From Anaspis maculata (taxonomy: Eukaryota; Arthropoda; Insecta; Coleoptera; Scraptiidae): a stretch of 64,000 bases of DNA. The translations under genes and the position numbers were made by a program. Shown here one piece after another: positions 10,909 to 22,011 of this stretch. Location: positions 15,028,892 through 15,092,891 of the forward strand of contig OX421964.1 in assembly GCA_949128115.1 (NCBI GenBank). Reading direction: 5' to 3'. The notes under the pieces are model-generated. The model was not told where the DNA came from, did no database searches, and worked only from the letters and a program-made list of their open reading frames with translations. Each line of letters opens with the position of its first letter. Within the stretch, counting starts at the first letter, position 1.

Positions 10909-11599
10909 CAGGTGATAATAAGCGCCGCAAAGCAAGAGCGCCTTTCTCTGGTGGTGATTCATGCGTGGCCCCAAGCCGTTGGCAATTTGTGGAAATTCCC
11001 TGGAATCCCGTGGCTATCCATTTAATTTGAAGAAATCGTATCCGGTGGAAATCCCGTGGTAATCCATCACAATCCGTTGAACGTTCTGATGTCCCAGTAA
11101 TTCACCCGAGGATTCACCCCATGATCATTTGCATCTGAAGTCAACTTTGAATGAAAGAAAAAATTTACATGAACTTAAGTACTCAGACAAGAGTATTACT
11201 CGTACTTACCTTATAAATATACAGGCAGAACCATAAATATAGCAATAGCAGAACCGAGGGCAGAACACTTAATGAAATTTTCCCAGGAATGTAAACAACT
11301 ATGACACTCACCTGACATCATGACAAACAACGGCCAAGGCAACAGGGCAGCGGATATGATGCAAGGAGACGCCAGAACTGGCATTTCTTGTCAAAATTTT
11401 CTAACCTCTTTGAGCTCAGCCCGTTTTTGCGCAACTTGATCTATGAGCGTCCGTTACACTCTAGGCAACATGGCCAACCGCGTTTTATTTTCTGCTGAAT
11501 TTAAAACGTGATCGGCATATATATGTTATTATTTGATGGAAGTTTAATATTGCCCCTTTGCCAGATAGAAGCTACTGAAAAACAGTGATTTGATGTTTT
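10909..11599. other. No gene seen
   Basis: This is unique-looking AT-rich flank between the retrotransposon and family A copy 1. I found no ORF, RNA gene or terminal repeat I can support. Confidence 0.4.
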
Positions 11600-11645
11600 T
11601 AGCGCATTTTCCATCTTGATGAAAATCGCTATTGCAACCGCTTTG

Positions 11646-11686
11646 TCCGTCCGTCCGTCCGTCCGTCCGTCCGTCCGTCCGTCCGT
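11646..11686. repeat. (TCCG)n microsatellite
   Basis: About ten tandem TCCG units lie inside family A copy 1. Copy 2 (25,553-25,605) has a similar array with one variant unit, and the 20,756 copy has only about three units. Confidence 0.95.
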
Positions 11687-12997
11687 TCCTCGAACTCCTC
11701 CCAAACTAGACGACCTAGCTTTCTAATTTTTTCGCTGTTATATAGCTGCCACTCCCAAAGGAGGGCTAGGCTATATTGGATGTCCATATTGCGCCGCCAA
11801 CATAGAGAAAACCGCCCCCGATAAACTTGAAATAACATAATATTGCACTTTCTACCAGACCCGATGCTCTGGTGTTTTCATTTTTTGAATAATACATAGT
11901 TGCCACTTATAAACGTAAGCCAAGAATCATTCCGTCTTCAATATGCGCCGCCGACATGAAAAAACTGCTAAAAACCGCCCCCAATCACTTTAAAATGTAA
12001 AACATAAACCCGAAGACATAGCGATCTGATTCTTTCGGTATATAAATAGCTGACTGAAAATGGGAAAGGATAGGCTACTTTTGGTTAGTCGCCGCCCCCA
12101 GATTCCGCCCCCAAACGATAAAAAGTGCAACTTTCATAAATTTTACTGATTGAGAGGTTCCCTTAAACATTTAGAAACTGCCAACTCAAATTGTGCAACA
12201 TTTGCTCAGCCGAACGCTGCCGCTCCCACACGCCGCCCCCAAAGTAAGAGATAAATGAAAAACATGAACCCGAAGACATAGCGATCTAAGTTTTTCGCTA
12301 TATGGATAGCTGACTGAAAATGGTAAAGGATAGGCTACTTTTGATATGGCGCCGCCTCCAGCTTCCGCCCCCAAAAGAAAAAAAGGGCGACTTTCAACAA
12401 TTCCCAAAGTGAGAGATAGATGTAAAACATGAACCTGAAGACATAGCGATCCGATTCTTTCACTATATTGATAGCTGACTAAAATTGGGAAAATATAGGC
12501 CACTTTTAATTAGCCGCCGCCTCCAGGTGCCGCCTCCAAACAAAAAAAAAATGCAACTTTCACAATTTTTACTGATTGTCATATTTCCCTTACATTCAGA
12601 AACTCTCAACTCAAACTGTGCAACATTTTCTTTGCCGAATGCTGCCGCCCCCACACGCTGCTCTCAAAGTGAGAGATGAATGAAAAACATAAACCCGAAG
12701 ACATAACGATCTAATTCTTTCGCTATATGGATAGCTAACTAAAAATGGGAAAGAGTAGGCTACTTTTGATATGGCACCGCCTCCACTTCCACCCCTAAAA
12801 GAAAAAAAGTGCAAATTTCAATAATTTCCACTGATTTACATTTTAATGTTACCTACCTCAAACATTCAGAAACTCCAAACTCAAACCGTGGAAGAATTTC
12901 TTTGCCAAACTCTGCCGCTCCAACACGCCGCCCCCAAAGTAAGAGATAAATGTATAACATAACCCTGAAGACATAGCGATCTAATTGTTCCGCTATA

Positions 12998-14026
12998 CAG
13001 GGTGGTCCGACTTTTATGTCATTAAATTCAAAGATCGATAGAGAATGAAAAATGAAGGGGACTTTCTTCAGAAAACATATCTGAGAAATGCTTAATAACA
13101 GAGATACAGCCCTTCAAAGTTGGAAATAAATGATAGTTTTTTCCGCATAACTTTTGAACCGTTTAACCGATTTGATTCAAAATAGAACCAAAGGTTCACT
13201 GAAACTATCCCCTGTCGAACAATCATAACATGTTCCATAAAAAAGTTTCAGGGGCGTAGACATTAGGGGGTGTCCCTACTTTTACCCCCCTATTTTTCAC
13301 ACCCATAGTTATTTTTGGAAACATAATTTTGAATTCTACGTTCAATTTAAAAGAAAAAGTTACCCTCGCAAAATTTTGATTGGGGGCTTCGTTTAGGAGA
13401 TATTTGAGTTTGAAACTTTGGAAAACATCCAGAAATCGCCACTTTCCAGAGCCCAAATGGTTTTTTCCTGAAAATTTCTCGTGTTTTGGAAAAAATGGTG
13501 GTTTATCAACTTAGAAATTCTAGAAAACCTATTTCAGCTGAGAAATCATCAGTTTTTTTAGATTTTAATTTTTAGACCTTTGAAAGTTGTGCTTTTGAGA
13601 TGTTTTCCAAACCTTCAAACCTGAATATCTCCCAAACAAAGCCTCTAATCAGAATTTTGCTATTGTGATTTTTTCTTCAAAATTGAACGAAGACTCCAAA
13701 ATTATGAACAGTTTTCAAAAATAACTAGAGGGGTAAAAAATAGGGGGTAAAAGTAGGGACACCCCCTAATGTCTACGCCCCTGAAACTTTTTCATGAAAC
13801 TTGTTATGATTGTTTGACAGGGAATAATTTCAGTGAACCTTTGGTTCTATTTTGAGTCAAATCGGTTCAAAAGTTATGCGGAAAAAATGATTATTTATTT
13901 CCAACTTTAAAGGGCTGTATCTCTGTTATTAGGCATTTCACAAATATGTTTTCTGGAGAAAGTCCACTTCATTTTTTATTCTCTATCGATCCTTAAATTT
14001 AATGACATAAAAGTCGGACCACCCTG
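12998..14026. mobile_element. TA-flanked mariner-type fold-back, 1.03 kb
   Basis: The ends are CAGGGTGGTCCGACTTTTA and its inverse, flanked by TA (TATA on both sides). The arms are inverted copies for about 450 bp. The TIR start CAGGGTG with a TA duplication is the common form of Tc1/mariner-type elements in insects. No transposase is present. The arm core (AACTTTTGAACCGTTT, AAAAGTTACCCTCGC) recurs in the elements at 29359 and 44520. Confidence 0.85.
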
Positions 14027-14256
14027 TATAGATAGCTGACTAAATATGGGAAGAGATAGGTCATTTTTGATTAGTCGCCCATTCCCGCCCATGATTAGTA
14101 CCCCATTCTGATAACAAAATATCACAATGAGTTTCGAATGAAGAAAGTGGGCAAGGAATGGTGTTTCTCCTTCAACCAAATTTCTTTACGTTCATAATAT
14201 GCCTCTTTGAGAAAATGCGCTACTGAGACTCACGCACGTGAAGGCATACTCACTTG

Positions 14257-16094
14257 TTTTTATTTTTCCGCCAAATGGTACTTCTATAAACGCAAATAAA
14301 ATTGGAGTAGGCTTATAAAATCAAACTTATTACATAGGAGAAAATGATGAAATTTATTGAAAAGCTATTTAGAAAAATTCAATCATCTAAGGGGATGATT
14401 CAGAGGGGGTGGAAAAAAATAAACCCATCGAAAATTCTAAAACTTCGCAAATAAACTAATTAACTTGGGAAATGTTGAAATTGAACAAAAAATTACCTAC
14501 CTACTTGAAAAATCAAATCATCAAAGGGGGTGAGTTACAGGGGGTGGAGAGAGAAATTAAAAATTCAGCGAAAACTCTGAAACTTCGAAAATAAACCGTA
14601 AAAAGGTTGAAATTGATTGGAAAATTATCAAACAATTACAAATCAACCAATGGGGTGAGTAAGGGGGGTGGAGATAAAAATACTATGATCAAAAATTCAG
14701 AAAATTGATTCTGAGTGACGAGTTAAAAATTTGAAATTTGGCATGAAAGTTACTGTCATGTGATCAAATGAATTCAAAATTCAGGCAGGCTGTGACCTGA
14801 TCCAATTTCGGACCGTAAAGCTACTTTTGGCTAGGGCGCAGGCTGTCTCAATCATAATTTATGCATTTGATCAAACATTTTTTCAGTTAATTTCTTTTTT
14901 CCGCCCCCTCTAACCGTCTTTTGATGATCTGATTTTTTTATACTTTCCCATTCAATATCAACATGTTCTAAGCTCAGCTGCACAGTTTCAACAATTTTGG
15001 TGGCAGTTCTTTCTTTCTACCCCCTCAAACCCACCCCCATGCTCACTTACCAAATTTATTGCGGGATTTCCAAACATACATCAAGCTACACCTGAAACTT
15101 TGACCGGTGATCCAGGATCTGTATTTTTTTCGATTATTTATTTACGTTTTTCATGATTGTACAATAGGTACCTACTGTTGTATTTTTCTCAATAGTAATA
15201 TAACAAGTAATGTTTGTTTTTTCTTCTTTCTAATAACTGAATACACTTGTGAAGCTCACTACTGAATCAAGCTAATTCTGCTTGGCTAAATAATAATTAT
15301 CTTGCCATGAGTGGTACTTCACAATACAGTAGTTTCACATGGGCAGTAGACTGGTAGAGCTGAAAACTAAATGTCACTAACAGCTGTTGACAGCGCATGA
15401 AAGGAGAGTGCACAGTCGCGGATTAAAGAAGGGGCCTCGTTGCTGAAAACAATGCTGGAACGAAGTCTAATAGGTTGTAAAATTGTATTTTAGTAAGTCG
15501 AAGGCCCTTTAAACGCACTAGTACTAAAATTTTAGTCGAAACAAGTATAAATACAGTCGTTTCAATTCCATATTATTTGTGGGCCCAAAAATATTTCAAT
15601 CCGGTGCTATTACCTAGTGTGCATTAATCACCTCCTAATGTGCATTAATCGATAGCTTAAACCGAGTCACGTGGGTCTCATTCGGTTGTTCTGATTGGTT
15701 GAATTGGGTATGTGGGCGATAATCATACGAATATATTTTATAAGTATAACCCACCCCCTTTGATACCTAAATTGTGTTTTTTTTTTGATAATTTTCCCAT
15801 CAGTTAGAACATTTTCTTAGTTTATTTTCGACGTTTTAGAATTTTTGGTGAATTTTTTTCTACCCCTCCTGATTCATCCCCTTGAATGAATAATTTTTTT
15901 TTGATAATTTTCTGAAGAATGTCTGGAAGTTGACCATCCATCGCCACATTTTCAGAATTTTGGCCAGCTTTTTTCGAATCTAAACCACTGTGCACCACTG
16001 TGCGTCGTACCTACCTACGTCTAATCGAAAATCTTTCAAGATTCAATTTCTAATATTGAAAATTTTCAATGGCATAGAGAATAAGAGTGATTTA
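14257..16094. other. No gene; imperfect repeats and inverted repeats
   Basis: Three diverged units near 14,390, 14,530 and 14,650 each have GGGGGTGGA followed by AAA-rich sequence (period about 125 bp). Diverged inverse copies lie near 14,900-15,050 and 15,740-15,900 (for example CCACCCCCTTTGAT). This is probably a decayed fold-back element. I see no coding sequence. Confidence 0.5.
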
Positions 16095-16246
16095 TGGTGC
16101 TATTCTGTAAGAAGAATGAATAAAGATACATTGGTGTAAGCGCTACATCGCTGTAATTAAAATGACATAAATAATAATGTTTTATCAACGACCACTATCG
16201 TAAGTTACCAATAGCACATGACTAACAATTCTAGTAAGTTGATCTT

Positions 16247-16272
16247 TACACACGGATAGCCGTGTGTAAAGT
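16247..16272. repeat. Perfect 11-bp-stem hairpin
   Basis: TTTACACACGG, then ATAG, then CCGTGTGTAAA. Function unknown; it lies in the 16,095-18,983 TIR segment. Confidence 0.7.
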
Positions 16273-17814
16273 GAGGCGATCGCACGGTTAGGGAATTTAT
16301 GGTTAAAATTTGCTTCCAAAACTGTCAATGTGAAGTTAACGGCAAAGCAAATTTTCGAATGCCTATATGAAAAACGCCTACTTCTCCCTACACTTAAAAA
16401 CCTTCCTATTGCGAAAATTCGCACTTGCAGGGCCGACCGCAGTCATGTCCTACGCACCAACAATTGACCTTTCCAATTTTAGGAGATAGAAAATACCATG
16501 GTTTTTCGAGGTCACCTTTGACGTTTTGACGTTTATGACGTTTGGACGTTTCGTTTCTGACTTTTGCGGGAATTTTGAATCGGATAGCTATACTGTTCCC
16601 ATTATCATGTGGGGAAAGTCACTAGAGCCCATAAGGGAGTTTTTAAGGGACGAAGTATTAGAGTTTTTTCGTAGTAAGATGCACGTGTCTGGTGTAGCGT
16701 GATCCATGCTGGTGCTGGTGCAGCCACACTTCCATCAAGTTTGGGTCTTTCGTGAACCGGTGCATGCCGGGTGTATTCGTCTTATTATCGCACTCGCATA
16801 GAGCGACACAACACCCTTGAACCATTTCTGTAAGTATCTTCTCAGTTTTCCTTTTCCACTATATATAACACACTTATTGGTAAGAACGAGGGTAAGAACA
16901 AGTGAAATCATGAAATCCATGCTGAAATCAAATAAATACACGACAGAGCGCTTGTCAGATTCGAAAATTTCCCATTATGTCAGAAACGAAATGTCATACC
17001 TCAAAAAACATGGGGCGATTTCTAATAACTGCGACAAGGCTGATACGCAATGTCAAAGTGCACTTGCCAGCTCAATGCCAAACTCAGCCTCGCCAATGTT
17101 TCGATTGTGTCGACAAGTGGTGCTATTACTGCTATTGGAACGCTAGCTGTGTGGAATTGTGTCCATATGTGTCCAATTGTGTCCTTATGCGCCTTATTGG
17201 GAAGCGCCCAATGACCTCGATTAACCGTATCTTATACGCATGACGTCACAGTAAAGAGAGACAACGGAAAATTGGAGACCTCAATAGGTGTGAGGCAACT
17301 CTCTTATATCTTTACGGGCCGCAACTCCATGGAGGTGAGATGTAAGAACGACAAAATCTTGTATAACTTTCGTTTGAAGACGGTTATTGTAAACTTATGA
17401 GTTATTTTATGATTTGCACTTACAGAGCTTCATTATTCTTTAATTTTACTAATGTGAATAGCGTCAGCAATTCACAAATTGAATCCTGTTCGAATTCATC
17501 AGCTGCACCCCCGCTGCACCCCGATATGTGCTGATATCAAGTGGGTTGGGTAGGCAAGCAGCATGACGTGTCATTTTGACGGGTCGTCGAGTCAACAACT
17601 GTCAACTACAAAAGTGCCCCCTTCGACTTTTGTTGGTTACAATTTTCATCAGGTTTGTGAAATCTTACCCATTTACTTACTTTCTACATTACTAATTTAC
17701 TGTTTAGAGGGTGGGCAACAACCGCAGCCACAACGAGGAACCTTGATAATGTAAAATCGACCACCTGTCCCAGCGCTTCGGCTTGTGATATATTGCCCAG
17801 TGTCCAGCTAAGCC

Positions 17815-18044
17815 ATGGAGGCCTGCGAATTTCAGATTTTTGCCAGGTATGCACCTAGGTAAACACTGTCGATATCCACCTAAACATTTGTGAGCAATGA
17901 GTCATTCTTATTTTTAGATTCTCAAAGAACAAACTTAGCATGAACTTAACCGGAGGAAGAAAACGTCCAGCCGATTGCAGAGCAAGAAATTTCGAGAAAG
18001 CTACCGGAGCCGCCAAAGTTACCCCAGCCATCAGAACAACATGA
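17815..18044 (+). CDS. Candidate small spliced gene, 52 aa, unknown function
   Basis: The proposed coding exons are 17815-17846 and 17918-18044, joined across an intron with donor CCAG|GTATGC and acceptor TTTTTAG. Together they give 159 nt, 52 codons plus TGA. An upstream non-coding exon may end at 17652 (CAG|GTTTGT) and join at 17708 (TTTAG|AGGG). A poly(A) signal AATAAA lies at 18171-18176. The peptide begins MEACEFQIFARF and has a basic segment GGRKRPADCRARNFEKATG. I recognise no family. Support comes only from coherent splice sites, frame and poly(A) signal. It lies inside a TIR-bounded segment, so it may be a captured gene copy, or it may be chance. Confidence 0.3.
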
Positions 18045-18787
18045 ACATCAATAATTTATTGTGCTTCAACTATTAATATTCGATGCCTTATGAATAGTTT
18101 TGACATAAGCATAAATTGTATCGTCTGAGGTTCCATAAAGTTTCAAGTGTAGTACCTAGTTGGATGTTCGAATAAAGTGTTACAAAAATCGACTTTCTCC
18201 AGTTTTATTCAATACAACATCTCAACATTCATTTATTCTTAGAATGTGATGGGTTCGATTTAGGTATTTTGTAATCCAGAAGTTTTTAAGATCAGTAAAT
18301 TCCTGCAGCGCTGCACTTCTCTCTAATTTATTATGAGTATTTCGTAGTGGATTAGTTTAGTAACATCTATTCAAAATTTGAGCGAAATCGGTGGGATGGT
18401 TTTAAAGTTATGTTATGACCCTAGTTATGACGAAAGAACGATTTTTTCATTTCAACTTTGGAGGGCTGTATCTTTGTCATTATGCATTCCTGAAAATGTT
18501 TTGTGGATGCAGACTACTTATTTTCCGATTCTCTATTGATTGCCAAAGTTTTCGCACATAAAACTCTCATCACCCTATTTTTTTCAAATTGAACTATTGT
18601 TGCTCAGAAGCTTCATTATCTGGATATTGAAGTAACCTACGCCAAAATATAGTGAGCATGAAACCATTCAATTTGACGCATCAATTATCAAAATTGGACA
18701 ACAAATAACGGAGCTATGGGACTTTCTACTTGGAATGGTAGCCAGGGGAAGGGGGGGGGGGGTCGAAGATAAAGTATAGTACGGAAC

Positions 18788-18895
18788 ACGAGTAGTAAAG
18801 CAATTACGCACTCAGGGAAATACTACACTCGCTCGCTACGCTCGCTCGTGTGCAACTTTTCCCTGCGTGCGTAATATGCTACTTACTACTCTTGT
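18788..18895. mobile_element. Small palindromic MITE
   Basis: The stretch from ACGAGTAGTAAAGCA to CTCAGGGAAA pairs with TTTCCCTGCGTGCGTAATA to ACTACTCTTGT. The loop contains CGCTCGCTACGCTCGCTCG. It is a non-coding fold-back. Confidence 0.6.
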
Positions 18896-19143
18896 TACGT
18901 AATATACTATTGCATTGTCACATGTGTCATCTTACAGCGATACAGCGCCTACATCGATGTATCTTTTTTACAGAATAGCACCATTAGTCTGGCGAAAGCA
19001 TTGAACCAAAATTCTTGTGGAACTAAAAATCTCAAATACGGCCCTGTCACCTGCCATAATCTCCCAAAAATCAAATCTCAAACGTCAGATTGACATTGAC
19101 AGAACAACAAATAACATAACCCCACATTCTGTTGTCAAACAGG

Positions 19144-20470
19144 ATGAAGGACGAGCACCTGGATTTCGATAAAACTTGCCGCATTTGCCTGAACGAAACC
19201 CACGTCATGAGAAACCTGTTCGAAGAACCGATCCCGGAAAAAATCAAAGCCATTGCACCTATCGAAGTAAGCCCCCAACCTTCCTGTTCTTTTTTCTTTT
19301 TTGAATCGTTATAAACAACCAGAACTTTTCCAGTTGGAAGAAACCGATTCATTGCCAAAACAAATATGCACTTTCTGCTCGGACGAACTGGACCGCTGGC
19401 ACTTGTTCAAGCAGAGAATCGTGCAGAGCGACGAGTTCCTCAGACAAGTCCTCAAGCAACGAGAGGAATTGGAAAGTCTGTGCAACAACGACGACGGACT
19501 CGACGAGGACGAGGCGAGAGCCGAAAACGGCAAGTTCCAGTGCGCCTCGTGCGGCAAAGAGGTGAAGACGATACATTCGCTGAAGCGCCACATGAAGATC
19601 CACACCGGAGTGAAACCGCACCCGTGCAAGTTTTGCGGCAGGCGTTTCGTCGAACCTGGCAACTTGAAGAAGCACCTGCGCAGGCACAGCATGGACAAAA
19701 AACACCAGTGCAATGAATGCGGGCTCAGGTTTTACGAACGGAACAAGCTGACGATCCACATACGGACGCACACCGGCGAGAAGCCGTATCCATGTCAGGT
19801 TTGTTCGAGGGCGTTCGCCACGCCGGCTCAGGTCCAGATTCACATGAAAACGCACACGGGCGACAAGCCGTACACTTGCGACGTGTGCCAAAAGTCGTTT
19901 CCGTACAGCGGTTCGTTGGAAACCCACAAGAAGATCCACCGAGGTGAGAAATCTTTCGTGTGCACTTATTGCGGCAAGAGTTTTTCGCAAAAAGTCAACC
20001 TGGACAGTCACATCAGGACGAAGCACACGCACGAATGTCCGTTCATGTGCAGCGAGTGCGGGAAAGCGTACCCGACCAAGGAACAGTTGAAGAACCATTC
20101 GCGGCACCACACCGGCGAGAAAAAGCCCCTGAAGCACATGTGCGGGTTTTGCCAGAAGTTCTTCAGCACGCCGGCCGAGTTGAGGATTCACACGAGGACG
20201 CATACGGACGAGAGGCCGTACCAGTGCGATTTTTGCGGGAAGAAGTTCAGGGCGTCGTCTCACATGACGTCGCACAGGAGAATTCACACGGGGGAGAAAA
20301 GGCACTGCTGCACGTACTGCGGCAAGGCTTTTCGCGAATCTTCCACTCTGAAGATCCACGTGAGGATTCATACCGGCGAAAGACCGTACAGTTGTAACGT
20401 GTGCAATTCGACTTTTACGCAAAGCAATACTTTAAATACTCACATGAAAATCCATAATATTGATGGTTAG
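19144..20470 (+). CDS. ZAD-type C2H2 zinc-finger protein 1 (419 aa, two exons)
   Basis: Exon 1 is 19144-19266, the intron (GTAAGC..TTTTCCAG) is 19267-19333, and exon 2 is 19334-20470. The junction is in phase 0. The N-terminus is a zinc-finger-associated domain (ZAD) with zinc ligands C12 and C15 (CRIC) and C53 and C56 (CTFC); the intron falls between the pairs. An acidic linker (about residues 85-105) precedes eleven C2H2 fingers, mostly joined by TGEKP-like linkers, that run to the C-terminus. ZAD proteins are arthropod nuclear factors; ZADs dimerise and the fingers bind DNA. The target is not predictable here. The ATG at 19144 is chosen because the ZAD starts 12 codons later. Coding GC is clearly higher than in the surrounding DNA. 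An ATTAAA near 20,514 may serve as poly(A) signal. A paralogue is at 45,606. Confidence 0.95.
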
Positions 20471-20755
20471 CAATATCGTTAATGCTCAAGAGTTTTAAAA
20501 GTTGAGAGTTTATCCATTAAAAAAAAAAAGAAACATAAATTATACATAATGTATACTTGCCTACTTAATAAGTACTCTACTTCTTTTTCTTTGGTATTCT
20601 GTCCATTAATGTGGCCTCACCTCGGGCCTCACCTGGCCACCTGGGCCCTGATTGCCTGATTCTAACTTTCTAACAAGCTTTTCTCTATTTTGGTTCCCAA
20701 AAATCACTTGGGGTTTCTGATGTGACTATAAAAGTTGTTGACGGGAATCGGTTTT

Positions 20756-20951
20756 TAGCGCATTTTCCATCTTGATGAAAATCGCTATTGCAACCGCTTT
20801 GTCCGTCCGTCCGTTCCTCGAACTCTTCGCAAACTAGACGCCCTTCAGCACTAATTTCTAATTTCTAGCTTTCTAATTTTTTCGCTGTTACATAGCCGCC
20901 ACTCCCAAAGCTGGGCTAGGCCATATTGGATGTCTATATTGCGCCGCCAAC
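20756..20951 (+). mobile_element. Family A copy 0, left part
   Basis: Starts TAGCGCATTTTCC, with a short TCCG run and a GCCGCC..CCCAAAG block as in the other copies. At 20952 a hAT-type element interrupts it, and it resumes at 28512. The two parts together reconstitute the family A sequence seen at 11,800 and 25,730, with eight bases duplicated at the break. Confidence 0.8.
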
Positions 20952-22011
20952 CAGAGCTGGGCATTATTTGCACTTATAAATACTTTTCAAATAATAAATA
21001 CTTTTTTTATTTCAATACTGAGTATTTAAATATTTTCTCGGGAAGAGCGAGATGTATTTATTATTTAAATACTTTCCAAAAGTATTAAGTATTTATTATT
21101 TGAAAAAGTATTTGCAAATACTTTCAAAGATACTTTTGCGCTATTTAAATACTTTTGCGTTATTTAAATACTTTTATGTGATTCAAATACTTTGTAAATT
21201 GTATTTAAATACTTTTGTCATACTGGGTAGTATTAATAAAAAATAAGCATGAGCATTTGCTTAGATTGCTTATTAGCCCAGGCGCCAGGGAGCAAAAATC
21301 AGCTCAATAAGGAAATAATTGTTTCCTGGCTGGAAACTAGCTTAAAACGATCTGTGTGGCTTAGGTTTTGACATACTAGTTTCCCCCCTTTCGGAAATGT
21401 CGGCGTCATGTCGCCATCATCAACAAGAAGTGCACCAGCGTGGTTTTTGCCGAATATCTTGATTTTAGGCCATCTGACAGCAAAAGATGTAAGGAGTCAT
21501 TTTGAAACCAATGAAATTCCCTATGGAATAGTTTTTAAATGACCTTTCTGCGACCTATGGTTTTTGAGATAGAGCTTCTGGACGCGAGAGGCATTGTCGT
21601 AAAAGCTCCATGGCCACTTGACTCAAAAAACGAAAATGTCGATGTGACACAAAAATTTCAAAATGAGATTTTTCGAGAATCCTTCATGCTATAGTTGCGG
21701 TGATGGTCTTCAACTCTTCCACTTGAACCGTAGATTACGAGTACTGGAAAGTCAAAAACGTCACATTGTACATATACAGGGTGTACTGAGGGAATCAAAT
21801 CAGATCAGAGAAATTTTACATATTTCTTCGATTTAGCCTATATGCGACACTCTAAGCACCTAACACGAGTCCAATATCGATATGGATTTGCTCTATAAGC
21901 TTCACTTAATACACTAAAGAAGTGGTCAGCTCACAGCTTTACTGTAAAATGTTTTGAAGGCCCTCTGAAGTCATCAAAATATTAAAAATTCAGTACCAAG
22001 GAATGTATATA

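Larger units (their letters stand above)
11600..14256 (+). mobile_element. Family A copy 1: DINE-1/Helentron-like repeat with TCCG microsatellite
   Basis: The copy starts TAGCGCATTTTC (11600). Near its end it carries the inverse, GAAAATGCGCTA (about 14211-14222), followed by TCACGCACGTGA, a 5-bp stem with a 2-nt loop, and ends near CACTTG before a T run. A (TCCG)n array sits at about 11646-11686. The interior has diverged tandem units around the phrase CGAAGACATAGCGATCT, near 12011, 12271, 12437, 12690 and 12966. Subterminal inverted repeats, a 3' hairpin, a GTCC/TCCG-type microsatellite and insertion in T runs match non-autonomous Helentron-associated elements such as DINE-1. No Rep/helicase is encoded. 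The fold-back at 12998-14026 interrupts it. Confidence 0.65.
16095..18983. mobile_element. 2.9-kb segment bounded by TIRs with TTA duplications
   Basis: The left end TGGTGCTATTCTGTAA (16095) and the inverse at 18968-18983 continue as inverted copies for about 70 bp, with one 10-bp indel. TTA lies directly outside both ends (16092-16094, 18984-18986). This fits a TIR transposon with a 3-bp duplication, as in PIF/Harbinger. No transposase is recognisable inside. The interior instead holds a perfect hairpin at about 16247-16272, a gene-like spliced unit at about 17.6-18.2 kb, a single arm of a mariner-type fold-back at about 18,350-18,590 and a small MITE at 18,788-18,895. It may be a composite that carries captured sequence. 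Confidence 0.65.

Noticed and set aside
11501..11838. DGRTDGRTDGR peptide frames
   Set aside because: Translation of the (TCCG)n microsatellite in family A; no protein meaning.
19349..20422. A 357-codon open frame antisense to the first zinc-finger gene
   Set aside because: It is the mirror of the C2H2 repeat on the other strand, has no domain and no splice or start context, and the sense strand is clearly coding.
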